64,000 nt of DNA from Anabaena minutissima FACHB-250 (GCF_014697125.1 NZ_JACJRG010000029.1:1-64000), one strand, 5' to 3'; shown: positions 1-9,382, counted from the stretch's first letter. Translations and numbers: made by a program. The notes: generated by a model from the letters alone, not told the origin.

Positions 1-182
1 TCGATGTCTACTGGTGGTGCTGCGATGAAGGCAATGATGAAGCAGGTGGTTGCGGCTAGCAAGGTGGGGATCATCAATACGCCGAACCAACCGACATAAA
101 TCCGGTTTTCGGTGCTGGTGATCCACTCGCAGAACCGTTCCCATACATTCGCGCTTTGACGCTGTTGTAAGGTTGTGGTCAT
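1..182 (-). CDS. psbA: Photosystem II D1 protein, N-terminal part (runs off left edge)
   Basis: The reverse strand from 182 encodes about 60 residues that match the start of the PSII reaction-centre protein D1: the ANVWERFCEWITSTENRIY stretch, then YVGWFGVLMIPTLL and a first membrane helix ending in FIAAPPVDI. D1 sits in the thylakoid membrane, binds the manganese cluster, P680 and QB, and is the most rapidly replaced PSII subunit. The rest of the gene (normally about 360 codons) lies to the left of the window. The start ATG is at 182-180, with an A/T-rich leader and no obvious Shine-Dalgarno site. Cyanobacteria carry several psbA copies; which one this is cannot be told from the N-terminus. 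Confidence 0.95.
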   Translation of the reverse strand, partial: MTTTLQQRQSANVWERFCEWITSTENRIYVGWFGVLMIPTLLAATTCFIIAFIAAPPVDI

Positions 183-183
183 T

Positions 184-213
184 TTTTTATGATTGCTTTG
201 GTTTTTATGATTG
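184..213 (-). repeat. 12-bp direct repeat in psbA leader
   Basis: On the psbA coding strand the 12-mer CAATCATAAAAA occurs twice (213-202 and 195-184), 18 bp apart, and the second copy ends one base before the start codon. It could be an AU-rich leader element or a chance duplication. Confidence 0.5.
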
Positions 214-340
214 AGGCGTGTAATATTTTCGCCTGCTCATAAACTTTACATCTATTCACGTTATTTCATTGATTGAATTTCTTATGTATTAGTTAATAAA
301 TAATTAATTTTACTTATATTAAAGAGGCTGGTTAAGGTAT

Positions 341-391
341 TCTTTGTGTCTCTGTGTTAAAAGGGGATTTTTTAACCACGGAGACACAGAG
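341..391. repeat. Palindromic dispersed repeat (tctctgtg family)
   Basis: The left arm, gtgtctctgtgttaa, pairs imperfectly with the right arm, ttaaccacggagacacaga, forming a long hairpin downstream of the MBOAT gene. A better preserved relative lies at 41183-41252. It may double as a terminator but has no clean T-run. Confidence 0.65.
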
Positions 392-408
392 GAAGATATG
401 TAAGGGAA

Positions 409-1908
409 TTAGAAATCGAAGTAAATGTAAGGAAGGCTACCTTCAGGGGCGAGCATCCAAACAGCATAGAAGCAAAGTGGTACAAATACTAGTTTAAGCG
501 GCCAACTCAGATCCAGTTTGAGTTTGCCTTTGAAGGCATAATTTATGCTCATGAAAGCTGCTAACAAGCCCATCATCCAGGCAATTTGGTAGGGGCTGGT
601 GTTGAGGGCTTCGACATAAACCTTTTGATGAAATTGGGCGTCGGCAGTATGACCCCATAAATGCTGAAATACCCAAGCAGATTGTTGCGGGTTAGGTAGG
701 CGAAACCAAATCCAAGAGGTGAAGACCATCAGTTGGGTTAAAAACCAAGCTATGAGTATACCTACAGGATTTTGCCAGAATTGTTCTAGTTTTTCATAGC
801 GATCGCTCATTTCATCTGTCAGTCGATGCACTACTAAGGCTAATCCGTGATAAATACCCCAAATGATAAAGCCCCATAATGAACCGTGCCAAATCCCAGC
901 AATTAGCATGACAATAAATAAGTTCCCACAGGTGCGAGTTAAACCTTGACGAGAACCACCCAAGGGAAAATAAACATAATTACGCAGCCAGTCACCCAGA
1001 GTCATGTGCCAACGTCGCCAAAATTCTGCAATACTGGTGCTGAAATAGGGAAAATCAAAGTTTTCTGGGAGCATCAACCCAAACAGTAAAGCACTACCAC
1101 GGGCAATATCTACATACCCACTGAAATCTAAATACAATTGCAACCCATAGGCTATGGTAGCCAGCCATAAATCATTACTACCAGCTCGTTGCAGATTACC
1201 AAAACATAAATCAACAAAAATGCCTAGATTGTCTGCTAAGATACCCTTTTTCACAGCACCTCTAGCAATCAACCATAGAGCTTGTGCTACTTTATCAGTA
1301 CCAGGGAATTCCAGAGAGCTAAATTGATTTGCTAAATTGTGATAGCGGGTAATTGGTCCAGAAATTAATTTAGCAAAAAACAATTTGTATGTTGCAAATT
1401 TGAGAAATTGATTACTAGCAGGCGCACCACGATACACATCTACTAAATAAGCAATGCACTCAAAGGTAAAAAACGATATTCCCAAAGGTGCGATGATTTT
1501 AAAAGGTGTATCTGATGCACTAACTGGCGCATCAAAAATTAATTTTACCAACCAAGTTATATATTTAAATCCTAATAATATTGAGACATTTAACCCTATT
1601 CCCAGCCATAATAGCTTTAGTCTGCGGCGATTCCAATCCATGTGGGCAAATTGCCATTCTTCATTAGAAATCTGCCAATCTAGACTATGTTGTCCCGGCG
1701 AAGTATTTTTTCCAATTTCTCGCCCTAACTGAAAGTTAATAAAGGTTAGTGCTAATAGGAGAGGTAAATATTGAATATTTAAAGATGCGTAGAAAAAAAG
1801 GCTTGCAATCAATAAAGCCCATAGGCGCAATTTTGGCAGTTCCAAAGACCAATAAATAACCAATACACTCAGCAAAAACAGTCCATAAAGAATAGATATA
1901 AAGTTCAT
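409..1908 (-). CDS. MBOAT-family O-acyltransferase (AlgI-like)
   Basis: This 499-aa polytopic membrane protein belongs to the membrane-bound O-acyltransferase family, like AlgI and DltB. The family signature lies in the middle of the protein: a RRWHMTLGDWLRNYVYFPLGGSR stretch, shown here only by its ends RRWHMTL and YFPLGGSR, followed by the GIWHGSLWGFIIWGIYHG region. That region holds the presumed catalytic histidine near residue 342. Such proteins move acyl groups across the membrane onto envelope polysaccharides, with an SGNH-type partner. The next gene upstream on the same strand, starting 50 bp away, is exactly such a partner (DUF1574/SGNH), so the two probably form an operon. The substrate is unknown; exopolysaccharide or heterocyst envelope glycan is possible. 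Confidence 0.9.
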   Translation of the reverse strand: MNFISILYGLFLLSVLVIYWSLELPKLRLWALLIASLFFYASLNIQYLPLLLALTFINFQLGREIGKNTSPGQHSLDWQISNEEWQFAHMDWNRRRLKLLWLGIGLNVSILLGFKYITWLVKLIFDAPVSASDTPFKIIAPLGISFFTFECIAYLVDVYRGAPASNQFLKFATYKLFFAKLISGPITRYHNLANQFSSLEFPGTDKVAQALWLIARGAVKKGILADNLGIFVDLCFGNLQRAGSNDLWLATIAYGLQLYLDFSGYVDIARGSALLFGLMLPENFDFPYFSTSIAEFWRRWHMTLGDWLRNYVYFPLGGSRQGLTRTCGNLFIVMLIAGIWHGSLWGFIIWGIYHGLALVVHRLTDEMSDRYEKLEQFWQNPVGILIAWFLTQLMVFTSWIWFRLPNPQQSAWVFQHLWGHTADAQFHQKVYVEALNTSPYQIAWMMGLLAAFMSINYAFKGKLKLDLSWPLKLVFVPLCFYAVWMLAPEGSLPYIYFDF

Positions 1909-1957
1909 ATTTTAGTCATTATTCATTAGTTTCTCTTCCCTGTCACCTGTCACCTGT

Positions 1958-4951
1958 CTACTTCACTGGCCAAGGAATCATCGGATCAATGGCTAGTTTT
2001 TTCGAGACTTCGTAACCACCAAACCGATTAAGGTGACTGGGATCGGAAAAGTATTCATTGGCTTTTGGCCAAACTTGACTTAAATCTCTATAAATAAAGT
2101 TGGGATTAGTCGCTAATTGCAACATATACATTTGAAATTCTTGTTCATGTTGGCGGCGAAATTGATCTAAGTATTCGGAGGTGAGAGGGAGATTAATAAA
2201 AACTAAAGGAATATTTCGAGATTGGGTAAATTGCAAAACATCTTGGAAAGCTGCATCTTGTTCTGCCCCTAGTTGGAAGTCTTTATAATCGTTATCGTAT
2301 TTTCCAGCAACTTTAGGATGTTTTTGATAGTATCTATTAGGATTAAACCTTATAGATAAGGGTAGGAAACCATCAAAGTCAACTGCTTGTGTCAAGGTAC
2401 TTTCATCTTCAGCATTATCGGTGTTTAATTGAGTGGTTGATGAAGGTTTTGCAGATTCACTAAATATTGGCAGAGATTCCAGTTGTTTGTGGAATAAAGT
2501 TTGAATTTGGTCGCGGTGTTGATAGCTAGTGGAAACACCACCAAGAACCTGATTTAACCACTTATTAATAACTTGATAGTTGTTTATCTCCTGTTGGGGT
2601 GTTGTTTTAGTATCTTTAGAGGAATTAGCTTGATTTTTTGAGACTTCATCGCTGTCACCAGATATTTGTGCCTGTTTTAGCACATATTCATAACCTGGAG
2701 AAGTGGCGATCGCTTTAAATGTTAAGTCATCACGACCACTGTTAAAAGCACGAGAACCATCAGCCCACAAAATTAATTTTGGTAGTTCCGATGGCTGTAA
2801 CACCTGGCGAATCACAAAGTCTACAACTTGTGAGGTTGCGCCGTTAATGCCAAAATTAAATACGTCAACATTGGGATAACCTTGACGAGTTAAGGCTTTT
2901 GACAACGCGACTGGATCAACTCCCCGTAACGCACGAGATGAACCAATAATTAAGACATCGGCAGGTTTGCCATTTTTGGCAATGCGTTGTCTGTATAAGG
3001 CTAATTGCTCATCTAATTGCCGAATATTAAAGCTGGGCATGGAAGACCGCGCTGCCAGTAAAATAGCTGTAGCGTTGGCTTTATCTTTTAAGGGTGCGGC
3101 TCTTAAATCTCTCGGTTGATCGTCTTCTTGAGTAAAACCAGACCCATTAAAGGCTGAACTTGGTGGCTGAGAATTAGTAGTAAAAAATGCTGTTCTTTCG
3201 TGTTGATTGTCTCTGGTACTTGCAGATGATTGTGGTTCAGAGGATGATGATGAAATATTTTGAACTTCTGGTGAACTTGGTATGGTGCGAGTCACAATGT
3301 AACCCAAAACCCAATCGGTTTGCAGAGTGAGCAATAAACCTAAAGTACCCCAGACTAAGGCAACTTTCACACCTTGAGCATCAGGAATTTGGTTAGCTGA
3401 CTGATCACTTTCTGTAAATAACTGGGTATTCACAAGCCATTGTTTGACTGTGGTAGTTGCAGTTGCTACCCAATCCCGCGCGACTTCGGTGACGAAACTT
3501 TGAACTTCTTCTGTAGTTAAGTCAGGACGCAAAATTGGTTCGTCGTTGTCTTGGGTAATTAATTCACTGACATAATCAGCAGTAGCAGCAAATTCTGGGG
3601 TAGCCTCTGGAACTAATCGTTGACGCTGGGCTAAATCTACACCATGATGCCAAAAAGGTTCTTTATTCCCGGCGCGTCTACCATAAACACGCACTCCAGC
3701 AATCCCAGGAATTTTTAATTGGCGAATGAACTGGGTAACTCTGGGGGCTACTTGTTTACGGCTGGGACAAATAGGTGCATCACACATGATGTGAAACAAA
3801 TCATCTTTCCGCAGCAGCAGCACCCGCAAACCACCTGTTTTTAACTTGCGATCCAAATTTGGATTAAGTAACCTTTCTAGCAAGAAAATAATTGCAGGTT
3901 CATCACCTTCAACTGCTAATTCTAAAGCTGGGGTAGCCAAAGCCGGATATTCTTTAGCTGGTAAAGTCAGCCAATCAATCCAGTCGGGTTGCTTATCTTC
4001 ATTGGTTTTCTGTCCGTAAACCGTGGCGGCGAGGATACCTTGAGGCGCGATCGCATCTAATTGCTGTGATATTTTTTCTATACATACTGCTTTCTCTGGT
4101 GTGGGGGAGTCAGCAAGCGGTAAACAAAAGATATGTAAGGTAGATTCTTGTAGAGAAACCTGGACAGTAACTTTTAATTCTGATAATACTGCTGTCAATA
4201 GACGAGCGATCGCTTGTACATCACCCCACCGCGCCCATTCTTTGAGCATTACTTCCGGCGGTGTTAAGTCAATCCGCAACCGCCAATCATGCCTTGTCTC
4301 ACCACTAATTTGGGAAACTATCACGGCATCTTTATAGCCAGTTAGCTTTAATAGCCGTAATTGATGGGCGACTGGTTCGGCTAGTAGCGAAGAATCGGGA
4401 TTATAGCTTGACTGGCAAAATATCCACAGACGATTAGATACAGCTTGACTATCATCACTGGCTTCGATCTGCTTAACTTTTACCTGTACCGCCACACCCA
4501 TAGCACTCAGAGTTTCACTGAGATAGCGGGCTATGGCGTTGGGATCTCCCCGCCGTGCCAAACTTTCATTAGAAATAATTAACGCGCCCCCAGGGGCTTT
4601 AGCCGCATCTTCTAACAAGGCTTTTTCTACCTGTTCTAGATGACGTTCTAGCTGATTTAAGTAAACTTTATGACACCACTGGGGACGATATTCTCCCTTC
4701 TTTCGCCCGTAGACAAATACTTGGTATATTGATGGTTGTTCGAGGCTGGTTAAGACATCTAAATCTGTTTGTTGGAGTGCATGAAGCAAGTCAGATAGAG
4801 TCCGCCAGCGTTGTGGACACTCTGAACCTTCACACAAAATATGAAGGTCATTTCCCCGTAATCGGACTTTCACCCCTAAAGTGTTAATCCCTGTTGCTTG
4901 GCTTACCCACTGCAATAAGGATTGCTGGCTATCTAATACTAATGTTTTCAT
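1958..4951 (-). CDS. DUF1574 protein: repeated N-terminal modules, membrane helix, SGNH-like C-terminal domain
   Basis: This 997-aa protein has three parts. Residues 1 to about 450 hold several diverged copies of an 80-100 aa module marked by LHILCEGSECP, LFHIMCDAPICP and LHIFCLP, each followed by a VYGRK/VYGRRAG/VYGQK block. One membrane helix lies near 528-550. After a Ser/Gln-rich linker, the C-terminal half resembles SGNH/AlgX-AlgJ acyltransferase-esterases: VLIIGSSRALRGVDP near 665 supplies the block I serine, and DPSHLNRFG near 974 supplies the Asp-His pair. It probably receives acyl groups from the adjacent MBOAT protein on the far side of the membrane. The modules' function is unknown. 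The stop codon abuts a gtcacct heptamer repeat. Confidence 0.8.
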   Translation of the reverse strand: MKTLVLDSQQSLLQWVSQATGINTLGVKVRLRGNDLHILCEGSECPQRWRTLSDLLHALQQTDLDVLTSLEQPSIYQVFVYGRKKGEYRPQWCHKVYLNQLERHLEQVEKALLEDAAKAPGGALIISNESLARRGDPNAIARYLSETLSAMGVAVQVKVKQIEASDDSQAVSNRLWIFCQSSYNPDSSLLAEPVAHQLRLLKLTGYKDAVIVSQISGETRHDWRLRIDLTPPEVMLKEWARWGDVQAIARLLTAVLSELKVTVQVSLQESTLHIFCLPLADSPTPEKAVCIEKISQQLDAIAPQGILAATVYGQKTNEDKQPDWIDWLTLPAKEYPALATPALELAVEGDEPAIIFLLERLLNPNLDRKLKTGGLRVLLLRKDDLFHIMCDAPICPSRKQVAPRVTQFIRQLKIPGIAGVRVYGRRAGNKEPFWHHGVDLAQRQRLVPEATPEFAATADYVSELITQDNDEPILRPDLTTEEVQSFVTEVARDWVATATTTVKQWLVNTQLFTESDQSANQIPDAQGVKVALVWGTLGLLLTLQTDWVLGYIVTRTIPSSPEVQNISSSSSEPQSSASTRDNQHERTAFFTTNSQPPSSAFNGSGFTQEDDQPRDLRAAPLKDKANATAILLAARSSMPSFNIRQLDEQLALYRQRIAKNGKPADVLIIGSSRALRGVDPVALSKALTRQGYPNVDVFNFGINGATSQVVDFVIRQVLQPSELPKLILWADGSRAFNSGRDDLTFKAIATSPGYEYVLKQAQISGDSDEVSKNQANSSKDTKTTPQQEINNYQVINKWLNQVLGGVSTSYQHRDQIQTLFHKQLESLPIFSESAKPSSTTQLNTDNAEDESTLTQAVDFDGFLPLSIRFNPNRYYQKHPKVAGKYDNDYKDFQLGAEQDAAFQDVLQFTQSRNIPLVFINLPLTSEYLDQFRRQHEQEFQMYMLQLATNPNFIYRDLSQVWPKANEYFSDPSHLNRFGGYEVSKKLAIDPMIPWPVK

Positions 4952-4976
4952 GGGAAGTTAACTCTGAAGGAACACA

Positions 4977-5007
4977 GGGGACAGGTGATAGGGGACAGGT
5001 GACAGGT
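4977..5007. repeat. Short tandem heptamer repeat (acaggtg family)
   Basis: Units of the type ggggacaggtgata/ggggacaggtgacaggt are joined head to tail just upstream of the DUF1574 start. The same family recurs at 1940-1957, 31581-31605, 39843-39855, 42010-42040 and 55460-55480, and inside birA. Confidence 0.8.
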
Positions 5008-5124
5008 CTACACGTAGTATCATTTACCCGGTGGGAAGCAAGCTATAGTCGGGGTTTAAATCCGCGACTCTTCGCGTAGCGTGTCGTAGGCAAAATGTCT
5101 TGAATTTTAAATTTTAAATTTTGT

Positions 5125-5148
5125 TAGCGCAGCGTTAGCGAGTCATCG
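5125..5148. repeat. 24-bp dispersed repeat, copy 1
   Basis: This 24-bp string, beginning tagcgcagcg and ending agtcatcg, is repeated exactly and in the same orientation at 38573-38596. It is part of a longer GC-rich mosaic repeat. Confidence 0.85.
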
Positions 5149-5385
5149 TTCGCGCAGCGTCTCGTAGAGAGCGTCATTTTGAATTTTGAATTGTTAACAG
5201 GGGGTATTGCCTGGACTTGTAAACTAGAACCATAGGTCTATCACATTTTGGAGTTTTTTGTTAACACTTTTGTTACCATCTGAGCTTGCCAAGTGAGACA
5301 GAATAGTCTTATAAGGTTGCAAGTCATACAGATTTTGAGTTTTGCGTTTTATTTTACTCGTTGGCCAATCACTAAGAACAAAGCA

Positions 5386-5625
5386 ATGCCTCCTATTACC
5401 CAACAGTCCACAAATGAATCAGGATTGGATTTGGTTCTGTTTAGCATTCCCCAATCTCTCCTCTTACAAATAGGTTCAGCGTCTATACTAATGCTGCTTA
5501 CCACCGGGAAAATATCAGCAAAAGCCCTAGAATCTATAGGGCAAGCCAGTGAAGAATTATTTCGTGGCGATCGCCTGCCGATTCTTCCCTTCCCCGATGC
5601 AACAGAATTAGATAATCACAGTTAA
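5386..5625 (+). CDS. Small hypothetical protein
   Basis: This is a 79-aa frame starting MPPITQQST. A longer reading from a GTG at 5293 is possible, but the ATG at 5386 gives a cleaner start. The protein has an amphipathic or hydrophobic middle (LVLFSIPQSLLLQIGSASILMLL) and an acidic tail, with no recognised motif. It lies 200 bp upstream of ppc on the same strand, separated by attttgaattttgaatt repeats. Coding character is plausible but not proven. It could be a small membrane-associated cyanobacterial protein. Confidence 0.5.
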   Translation: MPPITQQSTNESGLDLVLFSIPQSLLLQIGSASILMLLTTGKISAKALESIGQASEELFRGDRLPILPFPDATELDNHS

Positions 5626-5823
5626 AAAATATACTTACCAAAAACTGCTCAATCGGATGTCAACAAAATCATGACTCAAAATACCAAAAAATCTTATTAA
5701 ATTAAGAATTTTGAATTTTGACCCTTCACTTCGTTCGAGGGCATGATTTTGAATTTTGAATTTCCAGTATGGCAGTAGCCCGAAAACCGTTGAACAGCAA
5801 TCGGCTTTACGAGAGAAGCAAAT

Positions 5824-8800
5824 ATGAGTTCTGTTTTATACTCTTTATCTGAATCTGCCAATCTATACCCCACCTCAGAATTATTTTTGCGTCATCGCCT
5901 CCAAATTGTGGAAGAATTGTGGGAGTCTGTACTCCGACAAGAGTGTGGGCAAAATATGGTGGATCTGTTGCGGCAGTTGCGTGACTTATGTTCACCAGAA
6001 GGACAAGCGACAAAAGACCAAGCCATTTCTGCTGTCAAATTGATTGAACAATTAAATATTAACGAAGCAATTCGGGCTGCGCGGGGTTTTGCGTTGTATT
6101 TTCAGCTGATTAACATCATAGAGCAGGAATACGAACAACGGCAGCAACTAACTCGCTATTCTGAAGCTGAACAAGAACTAGCCCATCAGGAAAATTCTCA
6201 CAATATTAACTATTCCTCTAACCAAAATGAAGATGATGTCATTTTCAATGGTTCAGGCGGAATGGACTGGCTAACTAAAAATGGTTCTTCCAGAGAACAA
6301 AACAGACAAAAAGGTACATTCGCCGCCCTGTTTCCCCTATTACACAAGTTGAATGTTCCACCCCAACAGATTCAACGCTTAATTTCTCATTTGGATGTAC
6401 GGTTGGTATTTACAGCCCACCCGACAGAAATTGTCCGCCACACCATTCGGGATAAACAACGGCAAGTAGTCAAATTATTGCAACAACTAGATGGGGTAGA
6501 AAACCGGAAGAGCAACGGCGGTGGCTATCCTTGGGAAGCTGGAGAAATCCGCGAAAAATTAATGGAAGAAATTCGCCTCTGGTGGCGCACTGATGAACTC
6601 CACCAGTTTAAACCTACGGTGTTAGATGAAGTAGATTATGCTCTGCACTACTTCCAAGAAGTCTTATTTGATGGTATCCCTCAACTGTATAAACGCTTCA
6701 AGTACGCTTTGGGGAAAACATTTCCTTGGTTAGAACCACCCAGTACAGATTTTTGCTCCTTTGGTTCTTGGGTAGGTTCAGATAGAGATGGGAATCCATC
6801 TGTCACCCCGGAAGTTACCTGGCAAACAGCTTGCTATCAGCGCAAAATGGTGCTGGAGAGATATATCAAGTCAGTTACACAATTAATTGAATTACTGAGT
6901 ATCTCCATGCACTGGAGCGATGTTTTACCAGATTTGCTGGAATCTTTAGAGTTAGATCAATCCCAATTAAGTGACGTTTACGACGCATTGGCTTTAAGAT
7001 ATCGCCAAGAACCCTATCGTCTCAAACTATCTTATGTATTAAAGCGGCTGGAAAATACCCGCGATCGCAATTTATCTTTGTACAAGGGCGAAACTCCCAC
7101 CAACGAAGATAGCCCCATGTACCGTTCGGGTGCAGATTTCTTGATAGAACTGCGGATGATTCAGCGCAACTTGACGGAAACGGGTTTAAGTTGCCGAGAA
7201 CTGGATAATCTCATCTGTCAAGTCGAAATTTTTGACTTTAACCTCACCCAGCTAGACATCCGCCAAGAATCTTCCAGACATTCGGATGCTTTAAACGAGA
7301 TTCTCGAATACTTGCAACTTTTACCCCAATCTTACAATGACCTCTCAGAAGAACAGCGCGTTGAATGGTTAACCAGTGAACTGCAAACCCGCCGCCCATT
7401 AATTTCGTCAGAATTACCATTTTCTGACAAGACTAATGATGTCATTAAAACCTTCCGGGTAGTGCGATCGCTACAACAAGAATTTGGGATTAGTATCTGC
7501 AAAACTTACATTATCAGTATGTGTCGTCAAGTCAGCGACGTACTAGAAGTTTTGCTATTAGCCAAAGAAGCCAGATTATTTGACCCGGCGATCGCAGTCG
7601 GCACAATTCAAGTTGTACCATTATTTGAAACAGTCGAAGACTTACAACGCTCTTGCAGCGTCATGCGTCAATTGTTTGAATTACCGTTATATCGTGCCTT
7701 ATTAGCTGGTGGGTATGAAAGTGCTGAGTTAAAAGTAACGAGTGCTGAGTCAACAAACAACTCACAACTTAGCACTCAGCACGCCTTACTCACCCTTGAC
7801 TTACAAGAAGTCATGCTGGGGTATTCTGACAGCAACAAAGATTCTGGCTTCTTAAGTAGTAACTGGGAAATTCACAAAGCCCAAAAATCCTTGCAGAAAA
7901 TTGCCGAAGCATACGGTTTACATCTGCGAATTTTCCACGGACGCGGCGGTTCAGTAGGAAGGGGAGGCGGCCCAGCCCATGAAGCGATTTTGGCGCAACC
8001 AGGGCATAGTATCAATGGACGCATCAAGATTACCGAACAAGGGGAAGTATTGGCTTCCAAATACTCCTTGCTGGACTTGGCTTTATACAACCTAGAAACC
8101 ATTACTACAGCAGTAATTCAAGCCAGTTTGCTACGTACAGGGTTTGATGATATCGAACCTTGGAATGAAATAATGGAGGAATTGGCAGCGCGATCGCGGC
8201 AGCATTATCGTGGTTTAATCTACGAACAGCCAGATTTTATTGACTTCTTCCACCAAGTCACCCCCATTGAAGAAATCAGCCAGCTACAGATTAGTTCCCG
8301 TCCCGCACGCCGTCCCTCTGGTAAAAAAGATTTAAGCAGTCTCCGCGCCATCCCTTGGGTATTTAGCTGGACACAAACCCGCGTTTTGCTCCCTTCTTGG
8401 TACGGCGTAGGTACAGCTTTACAAGAATTTTTGGGCGCAGAACCAGAAGAACACCTGAAATTACTCCGCTACTTTTACGTTAAGTGGCCGTTCTTCAAAA
8501 TGGTCATTTCCAAAGCCGAAATGACTCTAGCAAAAGTAGATATGCAAATGGCGCATCACTACGTCCAGGAGTTATCTAACCCTGAAGACAAACCCCGATT
8601 TGAGAAGGTGTTTGAGCAAATCGCCAGTGAATTCTATCTCACTAGGGATTTAGTTCTTCAAATCACTGATCATGGTCGGTTGTTAGATGGTGATCCTGTA
8701 CTGCAACGTTCTGTACAATTACGTAACGGTACAATTGTTCCCCTTGGTTTTATCCAAGTTTCTCTCCTCAAACGTCTGCGCCAGTCAAAAAATATTGCCA

Positions 8801-8901
8801 CCTCCGGCGTAATTCATTCCCGTTACAGTAAAGGTGAGTTACTCAGAGGCGCACTATTAACCATTAACGGTATCGCTGCGGGAATGAGAAATACAGGTTG
8901 A
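5824..8901 (+). CDS. ppc: Phosphoenolpyruvate carboxylase
   Basis: This enzyme adds bicarbonate to PEP to give oxaloacetate, the anaplerotic entry into C4 acids and nitrogen assimilation. At 1025 aa it has the usual cyanobacterial size. Visible signatures are TAHPTEIVRHTI near residue 197 (catalytic His), VMLGYSDSNKDSGF near 662, FHGRGGSVGRGGGP at about 704-717 and the C-terminal MRNTG. A segment of roughly 26 codons before the LGYSDSNKDSG motif (about 632-657) is not family sequence: it is a dispersed repeat read in frame. The start ATG at 5824 gives the expected N-terminus. It appears to be transcribed alone. Confidence 0.97.
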   Translation: MSSVLYSLSESANLYPTSELFLRHRLQIVEELWESVLRQECGQNMVDLLRQLRDLCSPEGQATKDQAISAVKLIEQLNINEAIRAARGFALYFQLINIIEQEYEQRQQLTRYSEAEQELAHQENSHNINYSSNQNEDDVIFNGSGGMDWLTKNGSSREQNRQKGTFAALFPLLHKLNVPPQQIQRLISHLDVRLVFTAHPTEIVRHTIRDKQRQVVKLLQQLDGVENRKSNGGGYPWEAGEIREKLMEEIRLWWRTDELHQFKPTVLDEVDYALHYFQEVLFDGIPQLYKRFKYALGKTFPWLEPPSTDFCSFGSWVGSDRDGNPSVTPEVTWQTACYQRKMVLERYIKSVTQLIELLSISMHWSDVLPDLLESLELDQSQLSDVYDALALRYRQEPYRLKLSYVLKRLENTRDRNLSLYKGETPTNEDSPMYRSGADFLIELRMIQRNLTETGLSCRELDNLICQVEIFDFNLTQLDIRQESSRHSDALNEILEYLQLLPQSYNDLSEEQRVEWLTSELQTRRPLISSELPFSDKTNDVIKTFRVVRSLQQEFGISICKTYIISMCRQVSDVLEVLLLAKEARLFDPAIAVGTIQVVPLFETVEDLQRSCSVMRQLFELPLYRALLAGGYESAELKVTSAESTNNSQLSTQHALLTLDLQEVMLGYSDSNKDSGFLSSNWEIHKAQKSLQKIAEAYGLHLRIFHGRGGSVGRGGGPAHEAILAQPGHSINGRIKITEQGEVLASKYSLLDLALYNLETITTAVIQASLLRTGFDDIEPWNEIMEELAARSRQHYRGLIYEQPDFIDFFHQVTPIEEISQLQISSRPARRPSGKKDLSSLRAIPWVFSWTQTRVLLPSWYGVGTALQEFLGAEPEEHLKLLRYFYVKWPFFKMVISKAEMTLAKVDMQMAHHYVQELSNPEDKPRFEKVFEQIASEFYLTRDLVLQITDHGRLLDGDPVLQRSVQLRNGTIVPLGFIQVSLLKRLRQSKNIATSGVIHSRYSKGELLRGALLTINGIAAGMRNTG
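7716..7794 (+). repeat. Dispersed repeat inserted in frame within ppc
   Basis: The segment holds two gtgctgag units and the inverted unit ctcagcac. Bases 7720-7740 are identical to the intergenic string at 63777-63797 (21 bp). It encodes about 26 extra residues (SAELKVTSAEST and so on) without breaking the frame. Confidence 0.85.
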
Positions 8902-8916
8902 AAAGTTATGTTAGCG

Positions 8917-9013
8917 GTAGCGGGGCGTTTAGCCCGTGCTGAGTGGGGAGTGGGGAGTGCTGAGTTTTATAAACAGTCAATAGTCAAAAGCCATTACTGT
9001 TGACTATTGACGC
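8917..9013. repeat. Mosaic repeat with 11-bp perfect inverted repeat
   Basis: It begins with a gttagcggtagcggggcg-type GC-rich repeat (relatives at 23150-23210 and 61459-61495), then gtgctgag and gtgggga units. A perfect hairpin follows, with arms tcaatagtcaa (8977-8987) and ttgactattga (9000-9010). It separates ppc from the next small gene and may act as a terminator-like structure. Confidence 0.7.
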
Positions 9014-9029
9014 TAATGACTAATAACTA

Positions 9030-9284
9030 ATGACTAAAAATCCAATTTTAATTTGTACCTTTTTAGCACTAACATCAGGATTTTTCGGCAGTTATGTTGG
9101 CGGACAAATCGCTTTGATGTTCCATAGCCAAAAGTGTCAAAATCAGTCTTGGGGATTACAACAAATATGCCAAGTTTGGATAACACCCGGCGCAACATGG
9201 AAAGGTAGTACAACCGGCATTTGGACAGGGACAATATTAGGTGCTTTTACTGGTGGTTTGATAATACGAGAAAATCGTTATTAG
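9030..9284 (+). CDS. Small two-helix membrane protein, hypothetical
   Basis: This 84-aa protein has a first hydrophobic segment at about 6-30 (ILICTFLALTSGFFGSYVGG) and a second near 62-77 (GIWTGTILGAFTGGLII), the second Gly-rich. Three cysteines lie between or near them. It has no known domain. Its ATG lies inside the heptamer array ctaatgactaataactaatgacta, so the start codon is supplied by repeat sequence, and no Shine-Dalgarno site is seen. Function unknown. Confidence 0.6.
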   Translation: MTKNPILICTFLALTSGFFGSYVGGQIALMFHSQKCQNQSWGLQQICQVWITPGATWKGSTTGIWTGTILGAFTGGLIIRENRY

Positions 9285-9382
9285 TCGATAGCTATCTATT
9301 AATGATTAGTTAAAATCATGTAGCCAAAATTACATAGGTGTTAGCCTGCTCGCAGAGTATTACAAATTAGGAATTATTCCTC

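Larger units (their letters stand above)
4952..5385. other. Gene-free spacer with heptamer and GC-rich repeats
   Basis: It begins with a heptamer array (4977-5007), followed by GC-rich dispersed repeat pieces (5060-5175) rich in gcgcagcg and tcgtag. Near 5104-5125 and 5177-5197 are aattttaaatttt and attttgaattttgaatt tracts. Promoters for the small gene at 5386 should lie in the last 150 bp, but none is clear. Confidence 0.6.

Noticed and set aside
1454..1732. 92-codon + frame opposite the MBOAT gene
   Set aside because: Antisense to a clear membrane protein gene; hydrophilic random-like composition.
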